From Streptomyces pilosus (GTDB lineage Bacteria; Actinomycetota; Actinomycetes; Streptomycetales; Streptomycetaceae): 64,000 nucleotides of DNA. The position numbers were made by a program, and so were the translations under genes. The notes under the pieces are model-generated. The model worked only from the letters and a program-made list of their open reading frames with translations. It had not been told where the DNA came from and did no database searches. The DNA lies in the NCBI RefSeq assembly GCF_014649835.1, contig NZ_BMTU01000005.1, positions 1 through 64,000 on the forward strand, in the 5' to 3' direction. Numbering within the stretch: the stretch's first letter is position 1; every line of letters starts with the position of its first letter. Positions 35,180-43,726 of this stretch are shown here, in pieces.

Positions 35180-36031
35180 TCAGGTGCGGTGGGTGAGGGC
35201 GGGGGCGCCCTCGGGGGCGGGTGGCACGGCGGAGCAGAACACGCACCGGTCGCCGATGACGTCGATGCCGCACCAGTGGCAGGTGCCGCGCCGCACGGAG
35301 GTGACCAGCTGGTACAGGACGGACAGGTCGGGCAGGTAGGTGCAGAACTCGACGACCTTGCCGGTCCCCCACCAGCCCGGGGACTGTTCGGGCAGCGGCG
35401 TCTCGCGCAGGCCCTGCACCTGCCAGGCGGGCGCCAGGGTCGAGGTGACCCAGTCGGACTGGAGCTGCCCCTTGCCGACGAGCATCCAGGTGCCGAACTC
35501 GGGCCCGTCGAGCATGGCGTCGGGGCCGAGGCGCACGAGCTGGGGCTGCGGGTGGGCGAGGACGGCGAACTGGCTGCCGGGCATCCAGGACTTGGCGTGC
35601 TGCTTGAGGTTCACCGGCACCCGGTCGAGCCGGGCGACGGAGCCGAGCAGCGCGCCGGCGTGGATGTAGTGGATCAGCAGGCGGCCGGCGGAGGCGAGCA
35701 CGCCGGGGCTGAGGTCGCAGGAGGCGAGCTGGCGCAACTGGCGTGCCAGCACGGCCAGTCCGAGCGGTGGCAGATCGGGGCGGAACAGCGCGATGCGGTC
35801 GCTCTCCAGCAGCGAGCGCAGGGTGTGCAGCCGCCGCTGGACGGACGTGGGGGCGGCCCGGGAGCAGACGACGATGACATGACCGTGCTGCTCGACGAGC
35901 ATCTGCAGTTCGGTCAGCGCCTGTTCCAGCGGGCGGGTGTCGATGTCCCGCAGCACGACGGCGGGCAGGGTTCGTTCGTCCTGGGCCGGCAACGCCAAGT
36001 CGGCGCCGGTCACGGCAATGGCAGTTGGCAC
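35180..36031 (-). CDS. Uncharacterised zinc-ribbon protein heading the Tad operon
   Basis: 283 residues from a GTG at 36031 with GGGGAG 7-8 bases upstream. No known domain; no signal peptide or membrane helix. The N-terminal ~90 residues may form a Rossmann-like fold (LQMLVEQHGHVIVVCSRAAPT). The C-terminus has two CxxC-like pairs in CHWCGIDVIGDRCVFC, a zinc ribbon. It is the first gene of the Tad operon (55 bases before CpaB). A regulatory or assembly role is possible but unproven. Confidence 0.75.
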   Translation of the reverse strand: MPTAIAVTGADLALPAQDERTLPAVVLRDIDTRPLEQALTELQMLVEQHGHVIVVCSRAAPTSVQRRLHTLRSLLESDRIALFRPDLPPLGLAVLARQLRQLASCDLSPGVLASAGRLLIHYIHAGALLGSVARLDRVPVNLKQHAKSWMPGSQFAVLAHPQPQLVRLGPDAMLDGPEFGTWMLVGKGQLQSDWVTSTLAPAWQVQGLRETPLPEQSPGWWGTGKVVEFCTYLPDLSVLYQLVTSVRRGTCHWCGIDVIGDRCVFCSAVPPAPEGAPALTHRT

Positions 36032-36454
36032 GCGCGGCTCCCCGTTCTCCCCATGCCCGGCAGCCCGCCGGGATCGTGACTGCGATGCACCCCGGCGACT
36101 TCACTGCGTGACTACGTGAGCACTGTAACCGCGGGTCCGCGACCGGAGAACAGCGATTGTGTAGCCGTACAGCAACTCCTGGTGCACAAGGTGCGTCAAA
36201 CCGGGACAGGGTGAGCATCCCGCCGGCCCGGCCCCGACCCGGTGGGGTGACTCCCTCGCGCCGACTTGACGCCGCATCCCGGCACCTCCGCCCCTCGGCC
36301 CCACGCTTCCCGGTGGACGGGTGCCCTACTCCCGTACGAATACCGGGCTTTCCGGTCTGGACCTATTGACAAGCAGATTGGTCTGGACCACCTTGTCCTC
36401 GAACGGTGGCCACCGTCGCTCCCCCCTCCCCGACTTCCCCCACCGGAGGCCCCA
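36032..36454. promoter_or_regulatory. Divergent promoter region of the Tad operon and chitinase, with DasR-like sites
   Basis: A 423-base region with no gene. Two similar sites lie on the chitinase side: CCGGTCTGGACC (36352-36363) and ATTGGTCTGGACCACC (36377-36392). The second differs in 3 of 16 positions from the DasR consensus as I recall it. TTGACA at 36366-36371 between them could be a -35 box. I see no obvious Tad promoter. Confidence 0.65.
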
Positions 36455-38161
36455 GTGGACCGCGCACCAGGAAAGCCCGGCCGCAGCAGACGCGTCTGGG
36501 CCGGAGCCCTCGTCTCCGCCCTCGCCCTCGCCCTTCCCCTCGCCGGCGCGGGCCAGGCGTCCGCCGCGGACGTCAACAACGCCCGGAACGCCGGCTTCGA
36601 GGCGGGCCTGAGCAACTGGACCTGTTCCGCGAACAGCGGCACCACCGTCTCCTCCCCGGTGCACGGCGGCACGTCCGCCCTCAAGGCCACCCCCGTCGGA
36701 CAGGACAACGCCCGCTGCGCCCAGACCGTCGCGGTGAAGCCCAGCTCCACCTACCGGCTGAGCGGCTGGGTGCAGGGCGGGTACGCCTACCTGGGCGTCA
36801 CCGGCACCGGCACGACCGACGTGTCCACCTGGACGCCCGACTCCGGCAGCTGGAAGCAGCTGTCGACGAGCTTCACCACCGGCGCCTCCACCACCTCGGT
36901 GACGGTCTACACCCACGGCTGGTACGGCCAGGCGGCCTACTACGCCGACGACGTGTCGGTCTTCGGCCCCGACGGGGGCGGCGGCGGCGACCCGGACCCG
37001 ACGGTGCCGGCCACCCCGGGCGGTCTCACCGTCTCGGGCACCACGTCCTCCTCGGTGTCCCTGGCCTGGAACGCGGTGTCGGGCGCGACGGGCTACACCC
37101 TCTACCGCGACGGCACGAGGGTGACGGCGGTGTCCGGCACCTCGGCCACGGTGACCGGGCTCGCCGCCTCGACGTCGTACGGCTTCCAGGTGACGGCGGC
37201 CAACGCGGCGGGCGAGTCGCCGAAGTCGGCGACGGTGACCGCGCGCACCAAGGACAACGGCGGCGGGGGCGGCAACCTGCCCAAGCACGCGGTGACCGGC
37301 TACTGGCAGAACTTCGACAACGGCGCCGCGGTCCAGCGGATCTCGGACGTCTCCTCCCAGTACGACATCATCGCGGTCGCCTTCGCCGACGCCACCGGCA
37401 CACCGGGCGCCGTCACCTTCAACCTCGACACGGCGGGCCTGGACGGCTACACCGTCGACCAGTTCAAGGCGGACGTCCGCGCCAAGCAGGCGGCCGGCAA
37501 GAAGGTGATCATCTCGGTCGGCGGCGAGAAGGGCACCGTCTCGGTCAACGACTCCGCCTCCGCGACGAACTTCGCGAACTCGGTGTACGCGGTGATGCAG
37601 GAGTACGGCTTCGACGGCGTCGACATCGACCTGGAGAACGGCCTCAACGCCACCTACATGACGCAGGCGCTGCGCTCCCTGTCGGCGAAGGCCGGCCCGT
37701 CGATGATCCTCACCATGGCCCCGCAGACCATCGACATGCAGTCGACCTCCAACGCCTACTTCCGGACCGCGCTGAACGTGAAGGACATCCTCACGGTCGT
37801 CAACATGCAGTACTACAACAGCGGTTCGATGCTGGGCTGTGACGGCAAGGTCTACAGCCAGGGATCGGTGGACTTCCTCACCGCGCTCGCCTGCATCCAG
37901 CTGGAGAACGGCCTCGACCCGTCCCAGGTGGGCCTCGGCCTGCCGGCCTCGACCCGGGGCGCGGGCAGCGGCTACGTCTCCCCGTCCGTGGTGAACAACG
38001 CCCTGGACTGCCTCACCAAGGGCACCAACTGCGGCTCCTTCAAGCCGTCGCGGACCTACCCGTCCCTGCGGGGCGCGATGACCTGGTCCACCAACTGGGA
38101 CGCCACGGCGAACCACGCCTGGTCGAACGCGGTGGGCCCGCACGTGCACGCCCTGCCGTGA
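36455..38161 (+). CDS. Secreted GH18 chitinase with CBM and FN3 domains
   Basis: 568 residues from a GTG at 36455 with GGAGG five bases upstream. A signal peptide (to ~38, ending GQASAADV) is followed by a carbohydrate-binding module (~40-172), one fibronectin III domain (~184-266), and a GH18 catalytic domain (~275-568). The motif DGVDIDLE at 387-394 places the acid Glu394. GH18 chitinases hydrolyse chitin with substrate assistance. Upstream DasR-like sites fit known GlcNAc-controlled chitinase regulation in Streptomyces. A strong terminator follows. Confidence 0.95.
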   Translation: MDRAPGKPGRSRRVWAGALVSALALALPLAGAGQASAADVNNARNAGFEAGLSNWTCSANSGTTVSSPVHGGTSALKATPVGQDNARCAQTVAVKPSSTYRLSGWVQGGYAYLGVTGTGTTDVSTWTPDSGSWKQLSTSFTTGASTTSVTVYTHGWYGQAAYYADDVSVFGPDGGGGGDPDPTVPATPGGLTVSGTTSSSVSLAWNAVSGATGYTLYRDGTRVTAVSGTSATVTGLAASTSYGFQVTAANAAGESPKSATVTARTKDNGGGGGNLPKHAVTGYWQNFDNGAAVQRISDVSSQYDIIAVAFADATGTPGAVTFNLDTAGLDGYTVDQFKADVRAKQAAGKKVIISVGGEKGTVSVNDSASATNFANSVYAVMQEYGFDGVDIDLENGLNATYMTQALRSLSAKAGPSMILTMAPQTIDMQSTSNAYFRTALNVKDILTVVNMQYYNSGSMLGCDGKVYSQGSVDFLTALACIQLENGLDPSQVGLGLPASTRGAGSGYVSPSVVNNALDCLTKGTNCGSFKPSRTYPSLRGAMTWSTNWDATANHAWSNAVGPHVHALP

Positions 38162-38193
38162 CCCTGCCGTGACCCCGGCCGTCACCGGCCCCC

Positions 38194-38231
38194 GGGAGGC
38201 CCCGTCCACAGCGCTGTGGACGGGGCCTCCC
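38194..38231 (+). terminator. Terminator after the chitinase gene
   Basis: A perfect stem of at least 17 bp (38194-38210 with 38215-38231) centred on GCGC, 32 bases after the chitinase stop. Confidence 0.85.
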
Positions 38232-38337
38232 CCGTTCCGCGGGGCACCGCGGAAGTCCGCGTGAAACATTTCCCCCGTCCCACCGCATCAATGAGGTGTA
38301 GGCAGCGGACGGCGGGACTCACACGGGGGCACGGACC

Positions 38338-38847
38338 ATGAGGCAGAGGCGGGCGGACGAGTACGCCGAGTTCGCGGCGGCCCGGGCCGGCCACCTGTAC
38401 CGGTCCGCGTGTCTGCTCACCGCCGGGGACACCCACCTGGCCGAGGACCTCGTGCAGGAGACCTTCGGACGGCTGTACGTCCGCTGGGGCCGGGTCTGCC
38501 GCGTCGGCAACCCGGCCGCCTACGCGCAGACCGTGCTCACCCGGACCTTCCTCGCCCACCAGCGGCGGCGCAGCAGCCGTGAGCGGGCGACGGACGTGTT
38601 CCCCGACCTGCCGGGTTCCGCCGAGGGGGACGCTCCCCTGCGGCTGACCCTGATGGCCGCGCTCGCCCGGCTGCCCGCCAAGGACCGGGCCGTCATCGTC
38701 CTGCGGTACTGGGAGGACCGCTCGGTCGAGCAGACCGCCGACGTGCTGAACGTCAGCTCGGCGGCGGTGCGGACGCGGTGCGTCCGGGCGCTCGGCCGGC
38801 TGCGGGAACTGCTCGGCGAGGACCTCGCGGAGTACTCCAGACCCTGA
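38338..38847 (+). CDS. SigE-family (ECF) RNA polymerase sigma factor
   Basis: 169 residues. It has sigma region 2 (FAAARAGHLYRSACLLTAGDTHLAEDLVQETF, split; RLYVRWGRV) and region 4 (RLPAKDRAVIVLRYWEDRSVEQTADVLNVSSAAVRTR). This size and layout match the SigE-like ECF subgroup common in Streptomyces. It directs RNA polymerase to a small stress or envelope regulon. The next gene, 57 bases downstream, encodes a membrane protein likely to be its regulator. Confidence 0.9.
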   Translation: MRQRRADEYAEFAAARAGHLYRSACLLTAGDTHLAEDLVQETFGRLYVRWGRVCRVGNPAAYAQTVLTRTFLAHQRRRSSRERATDVFPDLPGSAEGDAPLRLTLMAALARLPAKDRAVIVLRYWEDRSVEQTADVLNVSSAAVRTRCVRALGRLRELLGEDLAEYSRP

Positions 38848-38904
38848 CGCCCGCCGTCCCCCCTCGGACCCTTCACTCACACCTTGCGGAAAGGGTGGTT
38901 CGTC

Positions 38905-40164
38905 ATGCCCGCTGACCAGCACCACGACCCCTTCGAGACCCGGCTCGCCGCAGCCCTGCGCGACACCGGCGACGGCTTCCACGCCGACGTGGCCGCCCTC
39001 ACCGCCGGGGGCGAGGTCCGCGGCCGGCGCGCCCAGCTCCTGCGGCGGACCGCCGTGCTCGGGGGCGCGGCCGGGATCGCCCTGGCCGGGCTGGGCGGCG
39101 CGCTGCTCGTGCCGGGCGGCGACTCCTCCGACCCCCGGCGGTCCACCGCGGCCGCCGGACCCGCCGCCTCCGCGAGCGCCGCGCCCGCCGCGTCCTTCTC
39201 CGGCGACGACCTCCTGCGCAGCCTCAAGGAACTGCTGCCCGCTCCCGGAGAATTCGGCCAGGAGTCGGCTCGGGGCACCGGGTCGGGCCTGCCGCCGTAC
39301 GCGCGCCTGGTGTACGACGACGGCGGGGGCGCGGCCGCCGTCGGCATCGGCCTGCGCCGGGTGGAACCCGGCAGCCGGGAGGTCCGTGAACTGACCCGGT
39401 GCCCGGACCGGACGCTCGTCGACTACGACGACTGCACCTCCAGCCGGCTGCCCGACGGCTCGCTGCTCATGCTGTTCCAGGGGTACGAGTATCCCGACCG
39501 GCGCGAGGACACCAAGTGGTGGAACGCCGAGCTGGTGACGGCCGAGGGGCAGCACGTCTCGCTGAGCGAATGGAACGCCCCCGCCCAGAAGGGTGCCGAG
39601 GTGTCCCGCGCGGAACCTCCGCTGTCGATGGAGGAGCTGAAGGAGGTGGTCACGGCCGGGGTGTGGCGGCGCGTCGTGGACGCCGTCCCGGACCGCCCCG
39701 GTCCGTCGGCCACCGGTACACCGCAGGCACCGCCCCGGACCGCTCCGGGGGAGTCCGTCGGCGCCACGCTCGCCGAGCTGCTGCCGGACGGGCTCACCGT
39801 GGTCGGCAGGGGCGGCCAGGAGAGCGAGTACGCCTACCTCGTCGTCGACGACGGCAAGGGCAGGAGCCTCGTCCAGATCAATGTGCAGCCCGACATGTCC
39901 GACGTCGCCGACCAGCTCTACGGCGACGCCGAGACCCTTCCCGACGGCACCCTGGTCACCACGCGGAAGGGGCCCGGCGAGAAGGGCGCCGCGGGCGTCG
40001 TCATGTGGACCGCCGACACCATGCGGCCCGACGGTTTCCGGGTCGTGGTCACCGCCTTCAACACCGGGGCCCAGCACCAGGACGCCACCCGGGACGCCCC
40101 GGCGCTGACCGTCGGGCAGCTGCGGGAGATCGCGCTCAGCCCGAGGTGGCAGGCGCTGGGGTAG
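38905..40164 (+). CDS. Single-pass membrane protein, putative partner of the ECF sigma factor
   Basis: 419 residues. The ATG at 38905 is preferred; a TTG at 38884 would add seven residues. A ~55-residue cytoplasmic part (HDPFETRLAAALRDTGDGFH) precedes one membrane helix (TAVLGGAAGIALAGLGGALLV, split). A large external domain follows. No HxxxCxxC zinc anti-sigma motif is seen. It is co-directional with and downstream of the sigma factor, so an anti-sigma role is plausible but not shown by sequence. Confidence 0.75.
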   Translation: MPADQHHDPFETRLAAALRDTGDGFHADVAALTAGGEVRGRRAQLLRRTAVLGGAAGIALAGLGGALLVPGGDSSDPRRSTAAAGPAASASAAPAASFSGDDLLRSLKELLPAPGEFGQESARGTGSGLPPYARLVYDDGGGAAAVGIGLRRVEPGSREVRELTRCPDRTLVDYDDCTSSRLPDGSLLMLFQGYEYPDRREDTKWWNAELVTAEGQHVSLSEWNAPAQKGAEVSRAEPPLSMEELKEVVTAGVWRRVVDAVPDRPGPSATGTPQAPPRTAPGESVGATLAELLPDGLTVVGRGGQESEYAYLVVDDGKGRSLVQINVQPDMSDVADQLYGDAETLPDGTLVTTRKGPGEKGAAGVVMWTADTMRPDGFRVVVTAFNTGAQHQDATRDAPALTVGQLREIALSPRWQALG

Positions 40165-40191
40165 GCCGGCCGGCCCGCGCCGCGGCGGCGG

Positions 40192-41517
40192 TCAGAAGAA
40201 CTGCGACCACGGCTGGTCCCAGACCTGTTTCACGCACAGGACGAGGAACAGCAGGCCGGCGACGGCCAGCATGGTGTTGCTGAGCGGGCCGTTGCGCCAT
40301 TCCCGCGGTGTGCGGGAGGAGTTGAGGAGCCACATCAGGGTGAGGGCGAGGAAGGGCATGAAGGCGGCGCCCAGGACGCCGTAGATGATGATCAGGCGGA
40401 ACGGCTCGTCCTGGAAGAGCAGGATCATCGGCGGGAAGGTGAGCCAGAGCAGGTAGGCGCGGAAGGCCCAGGAGCGTTCGCGGCGTCCGGACGCCAGCAC
40501 CTCGCCCCGCGCCTCCCGCTCACCGCGCTGCCGGGCCAGGAAGTCGGCGAACATCAGGCTCACGCCGTGCCAGACCCCGATCAGGGAGGTGAAGGAGGTG
40601 GCGAAGAAGCCGATCAGGAAGAGCTTGCCGGTGGCCGTGCCGTACTGCTCCTCCAGGACGTCACCTAGCTGGATCAGTCCCTTGTCGCCGCTCGCGATGG
40701 CGATGTTCGCCGAGTGCAGCAGCTCCGCGCCGACCACCAGCATGGCGACGACGAAGATGCCGGTGGTGGCGTAGGCGACCCGGTTGTCCAGCCGCATGAC
40801 CTTCATCCAGCCGCTGTCGGTCCACCCCTTGGCGTTGACCCAGTAGCCGTACGCGGCGAGCGTAATGGTGCCGCCGACGCCGCCGATCAGGCCGAGGGTG
40901 TTGAGCACCGAGTCCTCCTCGTCCGGGAGGACCGGGAGGAGACCGGCGAAGGCGTCGCCGAGGTTCGGCGTGACCCGGACCGCCAGGTAGACGGTCACCG
41001 CGAACATGACGCCCACCAGGACCGTCATGACCTTCTCGAAGACGTCGTACTTGTTGAACCAGACGAAGGCCAGGCCCACCAGGCCGCAGGCGATGCCCCA
41101 CCATTCGAGGTCCATCACGTCCGGGAAGAGGGCCTGCAGCGGCAGGGCGCTGGACGACATCGCCGCCGCGCCGTAGACGAAGCCCCAGATCACCGCGTAG
41201 ACGGCGAAGAACCAGGTGGTCCAGCGGCCGAGGGCGGCCCAGCCGTCGAAGAGGGTGCGGCCGGTGGCCAGGTGCCAGCGGCCGCACGCCTCCGCGAGGG
41301 AGATCTTCACCAGACAGCCGATGACCGCCGCCCACAGCAGCGTGTAACCGAAGTTGCTGCCGGCGATGAGCGTGGCCACGAGGTCTCCGGCGCCCACTCC
41401 GGTCGCGGCGACGACGATGCCGGGGCCGATGTGGCGCCAGCTGGACTTACGCGGGTGGGGTCCGGGCGCGGTCGCCGCCGCCCCGGTGTCCTGGGTGTTT
41501 CCCGTGGTGTCCGCCAT
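40192..41517 (-). CDS. Nramp-related transporter lacking the canonical metal motifs
   Basis: 441 residues with about eleven membrane helices. The start is uncertain: ATG at 41517 is used; GTG at 41598 is alternative. The fold resembles Nramp (GPGIVVAATGVGAGDLVATL in TM1), but the family DPGN motif reads GAGD, and the TM6 MPHN-like motif is replaced by TLAAYGYWVNAKG. The Asp, Asn and Met that bind Mn2+/Fe2+ are therefore changed. Its substrate may not be a transition metal. Confidence 0.8.
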   Translation of the reverse strand: MADTTGNTQDTGAAATAPGPHPRKSSWRHIGPGIVVAATGVGAGDLVATLIAGSNFGYTLLWAAVIGCLVKISLAEACGRWHLATGRTLFDGWAALGRWTTWFFAVYAVIWGFVYGAAAMSSSALPLQALFPDVMDLEWWGIACGLVGLAFVWFNKYDVFEKVMTVLVGVMFAVTVYLAVRVTPNLGDAFAGLLPVLPDEEDSVLNTLGLIGGVGGTITLAAYGYWVNAKGWTDSGWMKVMRLDNRVAYATTGIFVVAMLVVGAELLHSANIAIASGDKGLIQLGDVLEEQYGTATGKLFLIGFFATSFTSLIGVWHGVSLMFADFLARQRGEREARGEVLASGRRERSWAFRAYLLWLTFPPMILLFQDEPFRLIIIYGVLGAAFMPFLALTLMWLLNSSRTPREWRNGPLSNTMLAVAGLLFLVLCVKQVWDQPWSQFF

Positions 41518-41698
41518 GGAGTCAAGAAAGCGGACGGGTGCCCCTCGGACAAGAGGGCGTGCGGGGATCTTCACGGGATGCGTCCGGTCGGCCGCCACAC
41601 CCTCGCATGCTTGACCTGATCATGTCATCCCATGACGATGGCGGCACCGCACCACGCACGTCGTCATGGACAACCCCCACCTCCCACAAGGAGACTTC

Positions 41699-43036
41699 AT
41701 GCGACTCCGCATCCGCGGCAGACGCTCCGCCGCCCTCGCCGGGCTGCTCGCCCTCGCCCTCGCCGCGCCGCTCTCGCTGACGGCCACCCAGGCCGGCGCC
41801 GACAGCGCCGACCGGCCGGCACCCTCGGCCGACGACATCCGCCAGTACGAGATCCACCGCCACACCACTCCCCTGACCCGCACGGCCATCCAGCGCTCCG
41901 GGGTCACCGTGGACGAGGCGGACGAGGAGACCGTGGTCGTCTCCGGACGCGCGGACCAGATCGGCACCCTGCGCCGGCAGGGCTACGAGGTCACGCCGCT
42001 GGGCGCGGCACCGGACCGCTCGTCGGCCGCCGACGGACTGCGCCTGTACGACTTCCCCTCGGCCGACTCCCGCTACCACAACTACGCCGAGATGAACGCG
42101 GAGATCAACCAGCGGCTGGCCGCGTACCCGTCCATCATGAGCAAGCGGGTGATCGGCAAGTCCTACCAGGGCCGGGACATCGTCGCCATCAAGATCAGCG
42201 ACAACGTGGCCGCGGACGAGAACGAGCCGGAGGTCCTCTTCACCCACCACCAGCACGCCCGCGAGCACCTCACCGTGGAGATGGCCCTGTACCTGCTGCG
42301 CGAACTCGGCGCGGGCTACGGCAGCGACTCCCGGATCACGAACATGGTCAACGGGCGGGAGATCTGGATCGTCCCCGACCTCAACCCCGACGGCGGCGAG
42401 TACGACATCGCCAGCGGCTCCTACCGCTCCTGGCGCAAGAACCGCCAGCCCAACTCCGGCTCGTCGTACGTCGGCACCGACCTGAACCGCAACTGGGACT
42501 ACCGCTGGGGCTGCTGCGGCGGCTCCTCGGGGTCCAAGTCCTCCGACACCTACCGGGGTTCGGCGCCGGAGTCCGCGCCCGAGGTGAAGGTCGTCGCCGA
42601 CTTCGTGCGCAGCCGCGTCGTGGGCGGGAAGCAGCAGATCACGGCCGGCATCGACTTCCACACCTACAGCGAGCTCGTGCTGTGGCCGTTCGGCTACACC
42701 TACTCCGACACCACGACCGGCATGACGGCCGACGACCACGCCGCCTTCCGGACCGTCGGCCAGAAGATGGCCGCGAGCAACGGCTACACGCCCCAGCAGT
42801 CCAGCGACCTGTACATCACGGACGGGTCGATCGACGACTTCCTCTGGGGCACGCACAAGATCTTCGGCTACACCTTCGAGATGTACCCGAGGTCGTCCTC
42901 GGGCGGCGGCTTCTACCCGCCCGACGAGGTCATCGAGCGGGAGACCTCCCGCAACCGGGACGCCGTGCTCCAGCTCCTGGAGAACGCGGACTGCATGTAC
43001 CGCTCCATCGGCAAGGAGGGGCAGTACTGCGGCTAG
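41699..43036 (+). CDS. Secreted M14 zinc carboxypeptidase
   Basis: 445 residues from the ATG at 41699 with AAGGAG six bases upstream. A signal peptide ([22 protein letters not shown]) and a propeptide (~35-115) precede the M14 domain. Zinc ligands lie in THHQHAREH (His186, Glu189), the third in [11 protein letters not shown], and the catalytic Glu in FEMYPRS. Substrate-binding Arg/Asn are in [13 protein letters not shown]. It removes C-terminal residues from peptides outside the cell. Related Streptomyces enzymes include the broad-specificity carboxypeptidase T/SG group. Confidence 0.93.
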   Translation: MRLRIRGRRSAALAGLLALALAAPLSLTATQAGADSADRPAPSADDIRQYEIHRHTTPLTRTAIQRSGVTVDEADEETVVVSGRADQIGTLRRQGYEVTPLGAAPDRSSAADGLRLYDFPSADSRYHNYAEMNAEINQRLAAYPSIMSKRVIGKSYQGRDIVAIKISDNVAADENEPEVLFTHHQHAREHLTVEMALYLLRELGAGYGSDSRITNMVNGREIWIVPDLNPDGGEYDIASGSYRSWRKNRQPNSGSSYVGTDLNRNWDYRWGCCGGSSGSKSSDTYRGSAPESAPEVKVVADFVRSRVVGGKQQITAGIDFHTYSELVLWPFGYTYSDTTTGMTADDHAAFRTVGQKMAASNGYTPQQSSDLYITDGSIDDFLWGTHKIFGYTFEMYPRSSSGGGFYPPDEVIERETSRNRDAVLQLLENADCMYRSIGKEGQYCG

Positions 43037-43043
43037 CGGCCGG

Positions 43044-43643
43044 TCACCGCTCCCGCTCGGCGTCGTCCCCGGAATCCCCTGAGTCCCCGGAGTTCGCGGC
43101 AGCCCCGGAGTCCCCGGTGTTCTCCCCGGGCTCCGGGGACTTCTCCGCGTCCTCGTCGAAGTAGGCGTCCAGGACCGCGTCCAGGGCGGTGTCCCACTCG
43201 GCGAAGCGGCTCCGGGAGTCGGCCTCGATCTCCAGGGGGTACCAGCGGCGGTCGGGGGTGTGGACGGTGACCGTGTACCGCTTGCCGAAGCGTCCGGTCT
43301 CCGTCTCCACCGCGCCGATCTCGTCCCAGCGGAAGTCGCACTCCTGGTCGTCCAGCCGCAGCCGGACACCGCTGTGGTCGGCGACGACCCGGGCACGGCG
43401 GTCGGACGCCTCGAACACCGGCCCGTCGGGCGCGGGTTCGGGTTCCGCCCCGACGGCCGCGTCGGAGGGCCCGGCCGGCTCCTCGGCCTCCACCCCGGGC
43501 ACCGTCTCGTCCTCCGGCTCCGGGGGCGTCGCCTTCCCGTCCGCCTCCCGGGCGGACGCGGGCGAGGTGAGCCCGGGGATGAATGCCGGGTCGAACCCGG
43601 CGCCTTCCAGGGGCTGGCTGCTCGAACCTATACGCTGCTCCAC
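43044..43643 (-). CDS. Uncharacterised acidic protein with a PH-like core
   Basis: 199 residues from a GTG at 43643 without a clear ribosome site. The N-terminal ~80 residues are Pro/Glu/Ala-rich and disordered. Residues ~85-165 are a compact alpha/beta core (VRLRLDDQECDFRWDEIGAVE; KRYTVTVHTPDRRWYPLEIEA), similar to small PH-like domains. The C-tail is Asp/Ser/Glu-rich. It converges on the carboxypeptidase gene with only seven bases between stops. No function is known to me. Confidence 0.7.
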   Translation of the reverse strand: MEQRIGSSSQPLEGAGFDPAFIPGLTSPASAREADGKATPPEPEDETVPGVEAEEPAGPSDAAVGAEPEPAPDGPVFEASDRRARVVADHSGVRLRLDDQECDFRWDEIGAVETETGRFGKRYTVTVHTPDRRWYPLEIEADSRSRFAEWDTALDAVLDAYFDEDAEKSPEPGENTGDSGAAANSGDSGDSGDDAERER

Positions 43644-43726
43644 ACCGCAGGAGTATGGTCGACAAACCTGTGCCGGGCACAGTCGGTCCCGACTTCGTTA
43701 TCGGACGCCTACACGGGCACCGCGGC

